Below are positions 47,788 through 57,647 of a stretch of DNA of 64,000 nucleotides, in pieces (the stretch's first letter is position 1; each line of letters starts with the position of its first letter). Source of the DNA: Ornithinimicrobium tianjinense (GTDB taxonomy: Bacteria; Actinomycetota; Actinomycetes; Actinomycetales; Dermatophilaceae); NCBI RefSeq assembly GCF_014636495.1, contig NZ_BMEM01000001.1, positions 356,195 to 420,194 on the forward strand, in the 5' to 3' direction. The notes beneath the pieces are model-generated. The model searched no databases. It was not told where the DNA came from and saw only the letters and a program-made list of their open reading frames with translations. The translations under genes and the position numbers were made by a program.

Positions 47788-48593
47788 AGCTCGAGCAGCC
47801 ACCTCGCCAGCGCCTCCGCGGTGGCGACCGGCGCCTCGGCGGGGGCGAGGTGCCCCACCCCCGGGAGCACGACCGCCTCAGCCCCGGGGACGGCGGCAGC
47901 CAGGTCCTCCTGCACCTGCGGCGGGGCGACCGGGTCGGCCGCGCCCCCGAGCGCGAGGACGGGCACCGTGATCTGACCCAGGCGGTCGCGGACGTCGTGC
48001 TGGCCGAGCGCCCCGCACACCAGCGCGTAGGACTCGTCGTCGGCCGCGCGCAGCGTGTCCAGCAGCCGGGCTGCGACGTGCGGCCCGCGCTCGAGGAAGC
48101 CGGGGGCGAACCACCGCTCGCGGGAGCCGTCGACCATCGACGCCGTGCCGTGCTCCCGCACCTGCTCGGCCCGCTCGGCCCAGCCCTCGGGCGAGCCGAG
48201 CTGGGGGCCCGAGCACACCACGGCGCTCGCGCGCACGGCGCCGGCCAGCGCGAGATGGAGCCCGGTCGCACCGCCGACGCTGACGCCCGCGTGCGTCCAC
48301 GAGCCGGGCGCGACACCGGGCGCCGCGAGAGCCACCGCGGCGACGACCGCGCCGGCCAGGTCCTGGAGGGTGAACGGCTCACGAGCGGGGGCCCCGTCCC
48401 CGTGGCCCGGGAGGTCCCACGCCAGGACGTCGACGTCGATCAGCCCGGCCAGCTCGCGCGCGCACTCCTGCCAGAGCGCGACCACACCGGTGCCGAGCGA
48501 GGGGCCCACCACCACCAGATCCCTCGCTGGGGCCGAGCCCGGCGCAGGCTTCGGGTCCGTGGGGGTGAGCCAGTGGGTCGTCAGGGTCAGCAT
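47784..48593 (-). CDS. Alpha/beta hydrolase, 3-oxoadipate enol-lactonase candidate
   Basis: The ~269-residue protein has a standard alpha/beta hydrolase layout: LVVVGPSLGTGVVALW (oxyanion region), VLAWDLPGHGDG, nucleophile elbow GVSVGGATG with the serine, VPVLALGGAADPVAP with the acid, and VVLPGVGHLAPAEAP with the histidine. It resembles PcaD/CatD enol-lactonases, the step after CatC. It is divergent from the LysR-catBAC operon. Starts at 48593 (used) and 48677 are possible. Its 3' end touches a tandem-repeat array. Confidence 0.8.
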   Translation of the reverse strand: MLTLTTHWLTPTDPKPAPGSAPARDLVVVGPSLGTGVVALWQECARELAGLIDVDVLAWDLPGHGDGAPAREPFTLQDLAGAVVAAVALAAPGVAPGSWTHAGVSVGGATGLHLALAGAVRASAVVCSGPQLGSPEGWAERAEQVREHGTASMVDGSRERWFAPGFLERGPHVAARLLDTLRAADDESYALVCGALGQHDVRDRLGQITVPVLALGGAADPVAPPQVQEDLAAAVPGAEAVVLPGVGHLAPAEAPVATAEALARWLLEL

Positions 48594-48688
48594 GCGGGTC
48601 AGTCTGGCAGTGTCCGCGCCGCCCTCCCCGGCGGCCGGCACGGTCGAGCACCCGCCGCGCAGCTCACGTGCACTCATGCCCTAGAAGA

Positions 48689-48731
48689 ATCAATCGTCCT
48701 CAACTTGTTCTTGCGCAGCCCTGCGATTGAT
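48689..48731. promoter_or_regulatory. Inverted repeat between the divergent hydrolase and LysR genes
   Basis: ATCAATCG (48689-48696) and CGATTGAT (48724-48731) are perfect inverted copies 27 bases apart in the only gap between the two divergent units. This is a plausible binding region for the LysR regulator, although the arms are farther apart than in a classical T-N11-A box. Confidence 0.5.
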
Positions 48732-48787
48732 GTCTACCGTCGATCAGACACGGCGGACTACGACGGTCCCGAGGACGGAGCGCGGCG

Positions 48788-49752
48788 ATGAGCATCGAGA
48801 CACGGCACCTGCGGTGCTTCCTCGCGGTCGCCGACACCCTCCACTTCGGGCGGGCCGCCGAGCAGCTCCACCTTGCCCAGCCGGCCGTCTCCCGCACGGT
48901 CCGCCAGCTCGAGCGCGAGGTGGGCACCGAGCTGCTCACGCGTTCCACGCGCAGCGTCGCGCTCACCGCCGCCGGCGAGGAGTACGCCGCCCGCGCCCGC
49001 GCCGTCCTGGACCAGGTCGGTCTCGCCGGCGAGGCCGCGCGCAACATCGCCGAGGGCCGCTCCGGCGTGCTCCGGCTCGGGGTGACCGGCGCCGCCACCT
49101 ACGGCTACCTGCCCGACCTCGCGCGGGTCGCGGCCGCCGCGATCCCCGACGTCCGGCTGCACGTCGAGACCGAGATGCTCACGCCCCAGCAGGAGCAGGC
49201 CCTGGTCGAGGACCGTCTCGACCTCGGGGTGCTGCGCTCGCCGGTGGGCTCCCCGGACGTCGACCACGTGGTCCTGCGCCCCGAGCGCCTCGTGGTGGCG
49301 CTGCCGGAGAGCCACCCGCTGGCCGCCGGCGGCCCGGACACCGTGGTCGACGTCGCCGACCTCGCCGACGAGGACTTCGTGACGTATGCCGACCGCAGCG
49401 GCTCGGTCGTCCTGCGCGCCGTGCTCGCGGCGTGCGCCGAGGCCGGCTTCGTCCCGCGTCGCCCGCACCAGGTCACGGCCACCGCCACCGCGGTGGCCCT
49501 CGTCGCCGCCGGCCGCGGGGTGTCGCTGCTGCCGGAGACCGCGAGCGCGCTGACCCTCTCGGGCGTCACCTTCCGCCCGACCACGACCGGGCAGCAGCTC
49601 GACCTCGCCCTGGCCTGGCCCGCCGGCCGCCGCCGCCCGGTGGTCACCCGGCTGCTCGAGGCCCTGCACGAGGCCGGGCTGGCGCCGCGCGTGCCGCAGG
49701 ACCGACCGGGCCCACGGCATACCCCGACCACGACACCGCAGGAGGCGTCCGC

Positions 49753-49756
<4 letters not shown>
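48788..49756 (+). CDS. LysR-family regulator of the cat genes
   Basis: This 322-residue regulator has an N-terminal helix-turn-helix (LRCFLAVADTLHFGRAAEQLHLAQPAVSRTVRQLEREVGTELLTRSTRSVALTAAG). A periplasmic-binding-like effector domain follows from about residue 90. The sequence FGRAAEQLHLAQPAVSRTVRQLE is close to the CatR/BenM/PcaQ group, whose effector is often cis,cis-muconate. It overlaps catB by four bases (GTGA), an unusual in-line arrangement, since CatR genes are typically divergent from catB. The divergent partner here is the hydrolase gene. Confidence 0.9.
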
Positions 49757-51796
<2,040 letters not shown>

Positions 51797-51826
51797 CCGA
51801 CCTTCGACGGAGCGCGAGGAGCACGA

Positions 51827-52114
51827 ATGCTGTTCATGGTCAGGATGCAGGTCAGCCTCCCCGCGGACCTCGACCCGGTCCGGCGGGAGGAGCTGGTCGC
51901 CGCCGAGCGGGACTACTCCCAGGGGCTGCAGCGCGCCGGCAAGATCGCGGCGATCTGGCGGGTGTCCGGGCAGTTCGCCAACTACTGCCTCTTCGACGTC
52001 GACTCCCACGAGGAGCTGCACGAGTGCGTGTCGGGGCTGCCGATGTTCGCCTTCATCAGCACGCAGGTGGAGGCGCTGAGCCGCCACCCCAACGCGGTCG
52101 ACCGCGACTCCTGA
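51827..52114 (+). CDS. catC: Muconolactone delta-isomerase
   Basis: This 95-residue protein isomerises muconolactone to 3-oxoadipate enol-lactone. It begins MLFMVRMQVSLPADLDP and contains YSQGLQRAGKIAAIWRVSGQFANYCLFDVDSHEELHECVSGLPMF, the family core. It is the last gene of catBAC. The enol-lactone product is the substrate expected for the divergent hydrolase; the later pcaIJ and pcaF functions must be encoded elsewhere. Confidence 0.95.
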   Translation: MLFMVRMQVSLPADLDPVRREELVAAERDYSQGLQRAGKIAAIWRVSGQFANYCLFDVDSHEELHECVSGLPMFAFISTQVEALSRHPNAVDRDS

Positions 52115-52160
52115 GCCGACCGTCCGGCGTCCCGCGCCACCGCGGGTGGACGATGGGGCC

Positions 52161-52868
52161 ATGGTGTCCGTGCCGCCCGTGGTGGTGCAGCCGTCGCTCG
52201 CCCGGGCGTGGGGCCTCGTCCTCGCGCTCGGGCTGGTCGCGCTCGCGGCCACCCTGGCCGCCAACGAGCTGATCAGCACCCGGTTCGCCGACGCGCCCCG
52301 CCCGGAGGACCTGCTCTTCCAGGTGCTGCCCTACGTCCGACCGGCGCGCTGGCTCACCCTGGTCGCGCTGGTGGGCGGCCTCGGGGTGCTCCTGGTGGAC
52401 CTGGGGCGCCGCGTGGGGCTGGCCGTGGGCCTGCCCCACGCGGCGGGCGCCTTCGCGCTGATGTACCTCCTGCGCGCCGGGATCATGGTGCTGACGCCCC
52501 TGGCCCCCTCCCAGGGGGAGGGCCCGTTCATCTTCACCACGCAGCAGTTCGGCATGTTCCCGTCGGGCCACGTCGGCGCGATGACGCTCCTGGTCCTGCT
52601 CGCCGGCGGCGCGCCGGCCTGGGTGCGCCGCGCCCAGTGGGTCATGCTCGCGACGATGGTTGCGGTGCTGCTGCTCGCGCGCGGGCACTACTCCATCGAC
52701 GTCGTCGGCGGTCTCCTGCTGGGGTATGCCGTGTGGACCGCCTGGCGCACCTGGCCGGTGCTCGCCCCGCTGGCCCGTCAGTTGGCGACACCTCCGCACA
52801 GCACCGGCAGCGTCGCCTCGAGCGGGGCGTCCGGGGTCAGCTCCGAGGGCCCGGCCTCGAAGTCGTAG
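52161..52868 (+). CDS. PAP2/sphingomyelin-synthase-like membrane phosphatase
   Basis: This ~235-residue membrane protein has about five hydrophobic segments and the PAP2_C active-site pattern: FPSGHVGAMTLL with the first catalytic histidine and RGHYSIDVVGGLLLGY with the second histidine and the aspartate. It probably hydrolyses or transfers a lipid phosphate head group. ATG 52161 is used; a GTG at 52146 is alternative. The C-terminal ~30 residues (from about RQLATPPH) lie antisense to the 3' end of the next gene, a 91-base overlap of two convergent coding regions. Confidence 0.82.
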   Translation: MVSVPPVVVQPSLARAWGLVLALGLVALAATLAANELISTRFADAPRPEDLLFQVLPYVRPARWLTLVALVGGLGVLLVDLGRRVGLAVGLPHAAGAFALMYLLRAGIMVLTPLAPSQGEGPFIFTTQQFGMFPSGHVGAMTLLVLLAGGAPAWVRRAQWVMLATMVAVLLLARGHYSIDVVGGLLLGYAVWTAWRTWPVLAPLARQLATPPHSTGSVASSGASGVSSEGPASKS

Positions 52869-53425
52869 ACCCCGTTGCCGTTGAGGTCGATGCCGTGCAC
52901 GACGACCTGCGCCCGACCCGCGTTGGCCAACGCGAGGTCGTTGCGGAACGTCCGCGAGTAGCTGAGGTAGCCGCTGGCGTCCGCCGTCGCGAAGTGGTGC
53001 AGGTCCAGCGCGTGGGCCGCCGTCGTGTCACCCGAGGTGGTGAGTGAAGCCAGGATGCCGCCGTAGAAGGGGACCCCGTCGAGCACGTCGACGAGCCCGT
53101 CGCCGCCGTCGGCGTCCGACCCGGGGCAGCCCAGGTCCGGCGCCTCCGTGAAGCCGTGCAGGTGCATGGCGTGGGGCACCCCGGGAGCCACGCCCCAGGC
53201 CTCCACCTGCACCTGGACCTTGTGGTTGGGCAGGGCGGTGATGCGTGTGGTGCCCCACGCCTGGCTGCCGGGGACGGTCGACGCCTGCACCGGGTTGAGC
53301 GTGTAGGTGTAGCTCTCGACCTTGCTGGAGGGGTTGGCGTCGTGCTGGGCGCTGGCGCTCCCGGCCGCGCCCAGCGTCGCGAGGGCGGCGAGGGCGGCGG
53401 TGCTGGCGATGATGCGGGTCCTCAT
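52778..53425 (-). CDS. Secreted SOD-like or CHRD-like protein
   Basis: This 215-residue secreted protein has a signal peptide (MRTRIIASTAALAALATLGAAGSASA, cleavage after ASA). The mature part recalls Cu/Zn superoxide dismutase or CHRD domains: HAMHLHGFTEAPDLGCPG, DGGDGLVDVLDGVPFYGGI, LTTSGDTTAAHALDLHHFATADASGYLSYSRTF and a final ELTPDAPLEATLPVLCGG. There are two HxH-type pairs, but I cannot place a complete copper/zinc set. Its end overlaps the convergent PAP2 gene. ATG 53425 is preceded by AAGGAG. Confidence 0.7.
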   Translation of the reverse strand: MRTRIIASTAALAALATLGAAGSASAQHDANPSSKVESYTYTLNPVQASTVPGSQAWGTTRITALPNHKVQVQVEAWGVAPGVPHAMHLHGFTEAPDLGCPGSDADGGDGLVDVLDGVPFYGGILASLTTSGDTTAAHALDLHHFATADASGYLSYSRTFRNDLALANAGRAQVVVHGIDLNGNGVYDFEAGPSELTPDAPLEATLPVLCGGVAN

Positions 53426-53543
53426 GATCACTCCTTCGTGCGCGGACGGCGGGATGTCGTCCGGGTGCAGGGGGTTCGAAGCCGCCGTCCGCACGGATTG
53501 GCCGGAGCGTTGCCCGTCCGGCTGCGGTGGGAGACTGTCCGCC

Positions 53544-55247
53544 GTGAGCGCGACGATCCAGGCCCGTGGTGTGGCGGTCGGCCACGGCGCGACCCACCTG
53601 TTCAGCGGCCTCGACCTGGTCGTCGCCCCCGGCGACGTCGTCGGGCTGGTCGGACCCAACGGTGCCGGCAAGTCCACGCTGCTGCACGTGCTCGCCGGCC
53701 GCCGCGCGCCCGAGGCGGGCGAGGTGCTCCTCTCCCCGAGGGCGGCGCACCTGGGGCTGCTCACCCAGGAGCCGGACGCGGTCGCGGGGGAGACCATCCG
53801 CGAGGCCCTCGGGCGCCGCACCGGCGTCACCCAGGCGCTCGCGGAGATGGACGCGGCGGCACATCTCCTCGCGGAGCGGCCCGACGACGAGGCGAGCGGA
53901 ACGGCATACTCCAACGCCCTGGAGAGCTGGCTCGCCCTCGGCGGTGCGGACCTGGACGAGCGGGCCGAGGAGGTCGCCGGGCGGCTCGGGCTGGCCGTCG
54001 ACCTCGACCGCGAGGTGGCCACGCTCTCCGGCGGGCAGGCCGCGCGGGTGGGGCTGGCGGGGCTGCTGCTGTCGCGCTACGACGGCTACCTGCTCGACGA
54101 GCCGACCAACGACCTCGACGTCGCGGGGCTGGACCTGCTCGAGGACTTCGTGCTCGGCCTCGACGCGCCGGTCGTCATGGTCAGCCACGACCGGGCGTTC
54201 CTGTCCGCCACCGTGACGACGGTCGTCGAGATCGACCGGAGCCTGCAGCGCGTGGTCACCTACGGCGGCGGGTATGACGCCTACCTCGAGGAGCGCTCGA
54301 TCACCCGGCGCCACGCGCGCGAGGCGTTTGAGGAGTATGCCGAGCGCCGGCGCGCCCTCGACGCGCGCGCCCGGATGCAGCGCGCGTGGATGGACAAGGG
54401 GGTGCGTGCCGCCAACAGCAAGCTGGCCCGGCGCAAGGAGAGCGACAAGAACGTCCGCTTCCACCAGCAGGCGACGTCGGAGAAGCAGGCGGCCAAGGCG
54501 CGGCAGACGGAGCGCATGATCGAGCGGCTCGAGGTGGTGGAGGAGCCGCGCAAGGAGTGGCAGCTGCAGTTCTCCATCGCGCGGGCGCCGCGGTCGGGCG
54601 ACGTGGTGAGCGTGGCGCGGGCGGCGGTCGTCCGGCGGGGCGAGGGCGTCGACGGTGGCGGCGAGCGGTTTGTCCTCGGGCCGGTGGACCTGCAGCTCGA
54701 CCTCGGCGACCGGGTGGCCATCACCGGGCCCAACGGGGCCGGGAAGTCGACGCTGCTGGCGCTGCTGCTGGGGCGGGTCGTGCCGGATGAGGGCAGCGTG
54801 TCGCTCGGCTCGCGGGTGGTCGTCGGGGAGGTCGACCAGGCGCGGGCGCTGCTCGACGTGGCTGAGGTGCCGCTGGCCAGGGTGTTCGCGCTGGAGCTGC
54901 CGGAGTGGACGGACGCGGACCGGCGCACCCTGCTCGCCAAGTTCGGGCTGGTCGGCGACCACGTCGGGCGGCCCACGGCGTCGCTGTCCCCGGGGGAGCG
55001 GACGCGGGCGGCGCTCGCGCTGCTGCAGGCGCGCGGGGTCAACCTCCTCGTCCTCGACGAGCCGACCAACCACCTCGACCTGCCGGCGATCGAGCAGCTC
55101 GAGCAGGCGCTCGAGGCCTTCGACGGGACCCTGCTGCTGGTCACCCACGACCGGCGGATGCTGGAGACCGTGCGCCTCACCCGGCGCTGGGAGGTCGAGG
55201 GCGGCCGGGTGGTCGAGGTGCTGCCGGGCTCGGCGGCGCAGGGGTAG
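53544..55247 (+). CDS. ABC-F family ATPase
   Basis: This 567-residue cytoplasmic protein has two ABC domains in tandem and no membrane segment, typical of ABC-F proteins that act on the ribosome. Domain one has GPNGAGKST, LSGGQAARVGLAG and LLDEPTNDLD; domain two has GPNGAGKST, LSPGERTRAALAL and LVLDEPTNHLD. The interdomain linker is charged and helical (about residues 250-340). Some ABC-F proteins give resistance to ribosome-targeting antibiotics and others regulate translation; the subfamily cannot be fixed by eye. GTG 53544 has no clear ribosome binding site. Confidence 0.93.
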   Translation: MSATIQARGVAVGHGATHLFSGLDLVVAPGDVVGLVGPNGAGKSTLLHVLAGRRAPEAGEVLLSPRAAHLGLLTQEPDAVAGETIREALGRRTGVTQALAEMDAAAHLLAERPDDEASGTAYSNALESWLALGGADLDERAEEVAGRLGLAVDLDREVATLSGGQAARVGLAGLLLSRYDGYLLDEPTNDLDVAGLDLLEDFVLGLDAPVVMVSHDRAFLSATVTTVVEIDRSLQRVVTYGGGYDAYLEERSITRRHAREAFEEYAERRRALDARARMQRAWMDKGVRAANSKLARRKESDKNVRFHQQATSEKQAAKARQTERMIERLEVVEEPRKEWQLQFSIARAPRSGDVVSVARAAVVRRGEGVDGGGERFVLGPVDLQLDLGDRVAITGPNGAGKSTLLALLLGRVVPDEGSVSLGSRVVVGEVDQARALLDVAEVPLARVFALELPEWTDADRRTLLAKFGLVGDHVGRPTASLSPGERTRAALALLQARGVNLLVLDEPTNHLDLPAIEQLEQALEAFDGTLLLVTHDRRMLETVRLTRRWEVEGGRVVEVLPGSAAQG

Positions 55248-55299
55248 CGGCGGCGGGGCAGGGGTAGCAGCCGCGCAGGGGAAGCCGCGGGCTGCTGCG

Positions 55300-55399
55300 T
55301 GCACTCAAACCGGCACTTTTGCCAGCCAGCACAACCCGCACCCCGCGGTTGCGCGGGTGAGATGGCGAACGGCATACAAAGTGCCGGTTTGAGTGCACA
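55300..55399. mobile_element. Palindrome-ended ~100-bp repeat element, copy 1 (MITE-like)
   Basis: The ends GTGCACTCAAACCGGCACTTT (55300-55320) and its perfect inverted copy (55379-55399) are 21 bases each and enclose a 58-base centre. A second copy in opposite orientation lies at 56258-56355: its ends are the same and the reverse complement of its centre closely matches this one. No transposase is encoded. It is best described as a non-autonomous palindromic element. It contains the octamer CGGCATAC at 55371. Confidence 0.85.
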
Positions 55400-55447
55400 C
55401 CCTCCCGGGCGGTCCCCACCCTGAACGGTCCTCAGGAGGCACCGGCG

Positions 55448-55465
55448 GTGCCGGTTTGGGTGCAC
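55448..55465 (+). repeat. Isolated end of the palindromic element
   Basis: GTGCCGGTTTGGGTGCAC matches the inner-to-outer end of the 100-bp elements except for G in place of A in TTTGAGTG. It has no partner, so it is a solo or remnant end. Confidence 0.7.
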
Positions 55466-55476
55466 ACGCTCCGGGC

Positions 55477-55545
55477 GACCCGTCTCGGTGGAGCTGCCCG
55501 TGACGCGTCTCGGTGGTGCTGCCCGCGACCCGTCTCAGTGGTGGT
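55477..55545. repeat. 25-bp tandem repeat, nearly three copies
   Basis: A unit starting GACCCGTCTCGGTGG begins at 55477, 55502 and 55527 with a few changes. The third copy runs into the last codons of the hemerythrin gene, so copy-number change could alter that protein's histidine-rich C-terminus. Confidence 0.75.
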
Positions 55546-56041
55546 GCGCCATGGCCTCGACCAGGCCCTCGGGGTCCCGCTCCTCCATCAGCGGCAGGAT
55601 GATCTCGTTCTCCTTGGCCTGGTGGCTGACGAACGTGGCGTACAGGGCCCGGCCCCACACCGACGCCGGCAGCGGCGCGGCGGAGCTCACCTGGGCGGCC
55701 ATGCTCCTGATCAGGTCGTGCTCCCGCGACATGGCGTCGATGAGGGCACGCCCCTCGGGCAGCCGCGCGGCAGCGGCATAGATCCCGTTCTCCTCCTCGA
55801 GCGCGTGCGGCACGAGGACCTCCTCGATCCAGCGGACGAGCTCCGCGCGCTGCCGGGCGGGTTCGGGGTCGCGGGCCACCGCCTCGGCGAAGGCGGTGCT
55901 CAGCTGCTCGAGCTCCGCCACCAGATGAGCGTGGTGGTGCCGCACGTGCTCGGCGACGTCGTGCACGTGAGCCGTGTGGTCGTGACCCGTGTGGTCGTGG
56001 GCGGTGTGGTCGTGGGTGGTGTGGTCGTGCGTGGTGGTCAT
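55535..56041 (-). CDS. Hemerythrin-domain protein with N-terminal His-Asp repeats
   Basis: This 168-residue protein has a hemerythrin HHE domain from about residue 28: HHHAHLVAELEQLS, VPHALEEENGIYAAA, MSREHDLIRSMAAQ and FVSHQAKENEIILPLM give the histidine and acidic ligands of a di-iron four-helix bundle. In front is a run of HDHT repeats (THDHTTHDHTAHDHTGHDHTAH) encoded by a 15-base minisatellite at about 55955-56035, and the protein ends MAHHH. The repeats could bind extra metal ions. ATG 56041 follows GGAGGAGG. The gene is bracketed by two inverted copies of a palindromic element. Confidence 0.88.
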   Translation of the reverse strand: MTTTHDHTTHDHTAHDHTGHDHTAHVHDVAEHVRHHHAHLVAELEQLSTAFAEAVARDPEPARQRAELVRWIEEVLVPHALEEENGIYAAAARLPEGRALIDAMSREHDLIRSMAAQVSSAAPLPASVWGRALYATFVSHQAKENEIILPLMEERDPEGLVEAMAHHH

Positions 56042-56257
56042 AGTGGCCTCCTCCGGTAGGACCCGGCTGGTCCGGGCTGTCGGTACCACTCAACTCCTGC
56101 GCGCCGAAGCGTGCCTTGACCCACGTCAAGCGACAGTCACGGCGGGCGGCACGGGCCACCGCGGGAGTGGCCGGTGTGCGGCTCGCGCGCGGGAGCGGGA
56201 CTGGGGTAGCTCGTCGGGCGTAGGCGCGCCACGACTGTGGCTGGCCGCCCGCAGCGC

Positions 56258-56355
56258 GTGCACTCAAACCGGCACTTGTATGTCGGTCGCCACCTCACCC
56301 GCGCAACGGCGGGGTGCCGGTGGTGCTGGCTGGGAAAGTGCCGGTTTGAGTGCAC
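56258..56355. mobile_element. Palindrome-ended ~100-bp repeat element, copy 2 (MITE-like)
   Basis: Ends at 56258-56277 and 56335-56355 are inverted copies of GTGCACTCAAACCGGCACTT. The centre, read on the minus strand, is closely similar to that of copy 1 at 55300-55399. The two copies face each other about 860 bases apart, with the hemerythrin gene between. The gap 56042-56442 holds no gene apart from this element. Confidence 0.85.
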
Positions 56356-56442
56356 GCGGCAACCGGTGAGGTTCGAAGTCAGGGCGGCTCGGCCGGCGCG
56401 CGGCAGCCGGTGCGGAGGGAGGTGAAGGCCGGCTCGGCCGGC

Positions 56443-57582
56443 TCAGCTCAGCCCCTCACCCCTCAACCCCTCGGCGGCCAGGCGCACGGCCCGGGCCAGG
56501 ATCGCGGCGGCCACCGGCAGCGGCTCGGTGGAGTAGGTCATCGAAGGCACGTGCAGGCCGGGGGCCACGCCGACACCGAGGGCGAGCATGCTCGACCGCA
56601 GCCCGGGGCTGGCCTGCGCGTAGTAGTGGAAGTCGTCGGCACCGGTCGTGACGACCTCCTCGGCCAGCGCCTCCTCGCCGGCGACCTCACGGATCGCCTG
56701 CGCCAGGGTCGCGGCGGCGGCGGGGTGGACCTCGGCGCCGGGCGTCCCGTCGTGCCAGCTGACCTCCATGGTCACGCCATAGGTCGAGGCGATCCCGCGC
56801 ACGGCCTCGGTGATCCGCTCCTGGAGCCCGGTCATCACCTCGTTGCGCTGCGCCCGCAGGTCGATGGCGACCTCGGCGGTGCCGGGGATGACGTTGAGGC
56901 TGGCGCCACCGGCCCGGATCCGGGTGATCTTGGCCGAGTAGGACTCCGCCGGGTTGAACCTCATCGCCGGCAGGGCCTGGTGCAGCGCGACGAGCGGGTC
57001 GATCGCGTTGGCGCCCAGGTGCGGCCGGGCGCCGTGCGCGTCCTCCCCGGCGATGGTCACCAGCCCGGTGAGCGAGGCGCCGCTGTGCAGCGCAGGCCCG
57101 AACCGGCCCACCGCCAGCTCCTCCACCGGCCGCACGTGGATCCCGAAGAGGTCGGTGACGCCCTCCAGCGCCCCGCGCTCGATGAGGTCGAGCGCGCCGG
57201 TGCCCGTCTCCTCGGCCGGCTGCAGGAGCAGCCGCACGCCGACGCCCTCGGGCAGCTCAGGCCCCTCGGCCAGCAGGCGGGCCGCCCCGAGCACCGCGGC
57301 CATGTGGGCGCTGTGGCCGCAGGAGTGCACGGCATACCCGTCGTCGTCGCCCATCCAGATCGCGTCGAGGTCGGCGCGCAGCGCGACCCACCGCGGCCCC
57401 GTGCCGAGGTCCGCGACCGCGCCCGTGCGCCCGTCGACCTGGTGGCAGGTGCAACCCAGGTGCTCCAGCTGCTCCACCAGGTATGCCGTGGTGCCGGTCT
57501 CCCGCCACGCCGGCTCCGGGTGCGCGTCCAGCCAGGCGTGCCAGTCCAGGACCTGCTGGGCGAGCTCGGGGGTGACGGTCAT
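56443..57582 (-). CDS. M20-family amidohydrolase (L-desuccinylase/deacylase candidate)
   Basis: This 379-residue zinc or manganese hydrolase of the M20D group has HSCGHSAHMAAVLGAARLL (metal-binding Cys and His pair), LLQPAEETGTGALDLIERG with the catalytic glutamates, LFGIHVRP, and a dimerisation domain with HGARPHLGANAIDPLVALHQAL. A C-terminal TTGADDFHYYAQ completes the metal set. M20 enzymes remove acyl groups from N-acylamino acids. In this locus it would desuccinylate or deacylate the L-amino acid product of the racemase. ATG 57582 follows GAGGAG. Confidence 0.88.
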   Translation of the reverse strand: MTVTPELAQQVLDWHAWLDAHPEPAWRETGTTAYLVEQLEHLGCTCHQVDGRTGAVADLGTGPRWVALRADLDAIWMGDDDGYAVHSCGHSAHMAAVLGAARLLAEGPELPEGVGVRLLLQPAEETGTGALDLIERGALEGVTDLFGIHVRPVEELAVGRFGPALHSGASLTGLVTIAGEDAHGARPHLGANAIDPLVALHQALPAMRFNPAESYSAKITRIRAGGASLNVIPGTAEVAIDLRAQRNEVMTGLQERITEAVRGIASTYGVTMEVSWHDGTPGAEVHPAAAATLAQAIREVAGEEALAEEVVTTGADDFHYYAQASPGLRSSMLALGVGVAPGLHVPSMTYSTEPLPVAAAILARAVRLAAEGLRGEGLS

Positions 57583-57647
57583 GGGATCGATCTCCTCGGG
57601 ACGGGTGCGGTGACGGCCTGGGCACACGAAGGCTTGGCCACACGATG

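Noticed and set aside
47403-48791. Plus-strand open frame through the tandem-repeat array, encoding W-G-C-R-R-type repeats
   Set aside because: Repeat units of 14 bases break the periodic frame, there is no ribosome binding site, and the rest runs antisense to a well-supported alpha/beta hydrolase.
55300-55399. A simple intrinsic terminator for the ABC-F gene
   Set aside because: The arms are 58 bases apart and the entire element recurs in inverted orientation about 860 bases away, so a dispersed repeat explains it better, although it may also end transcription.
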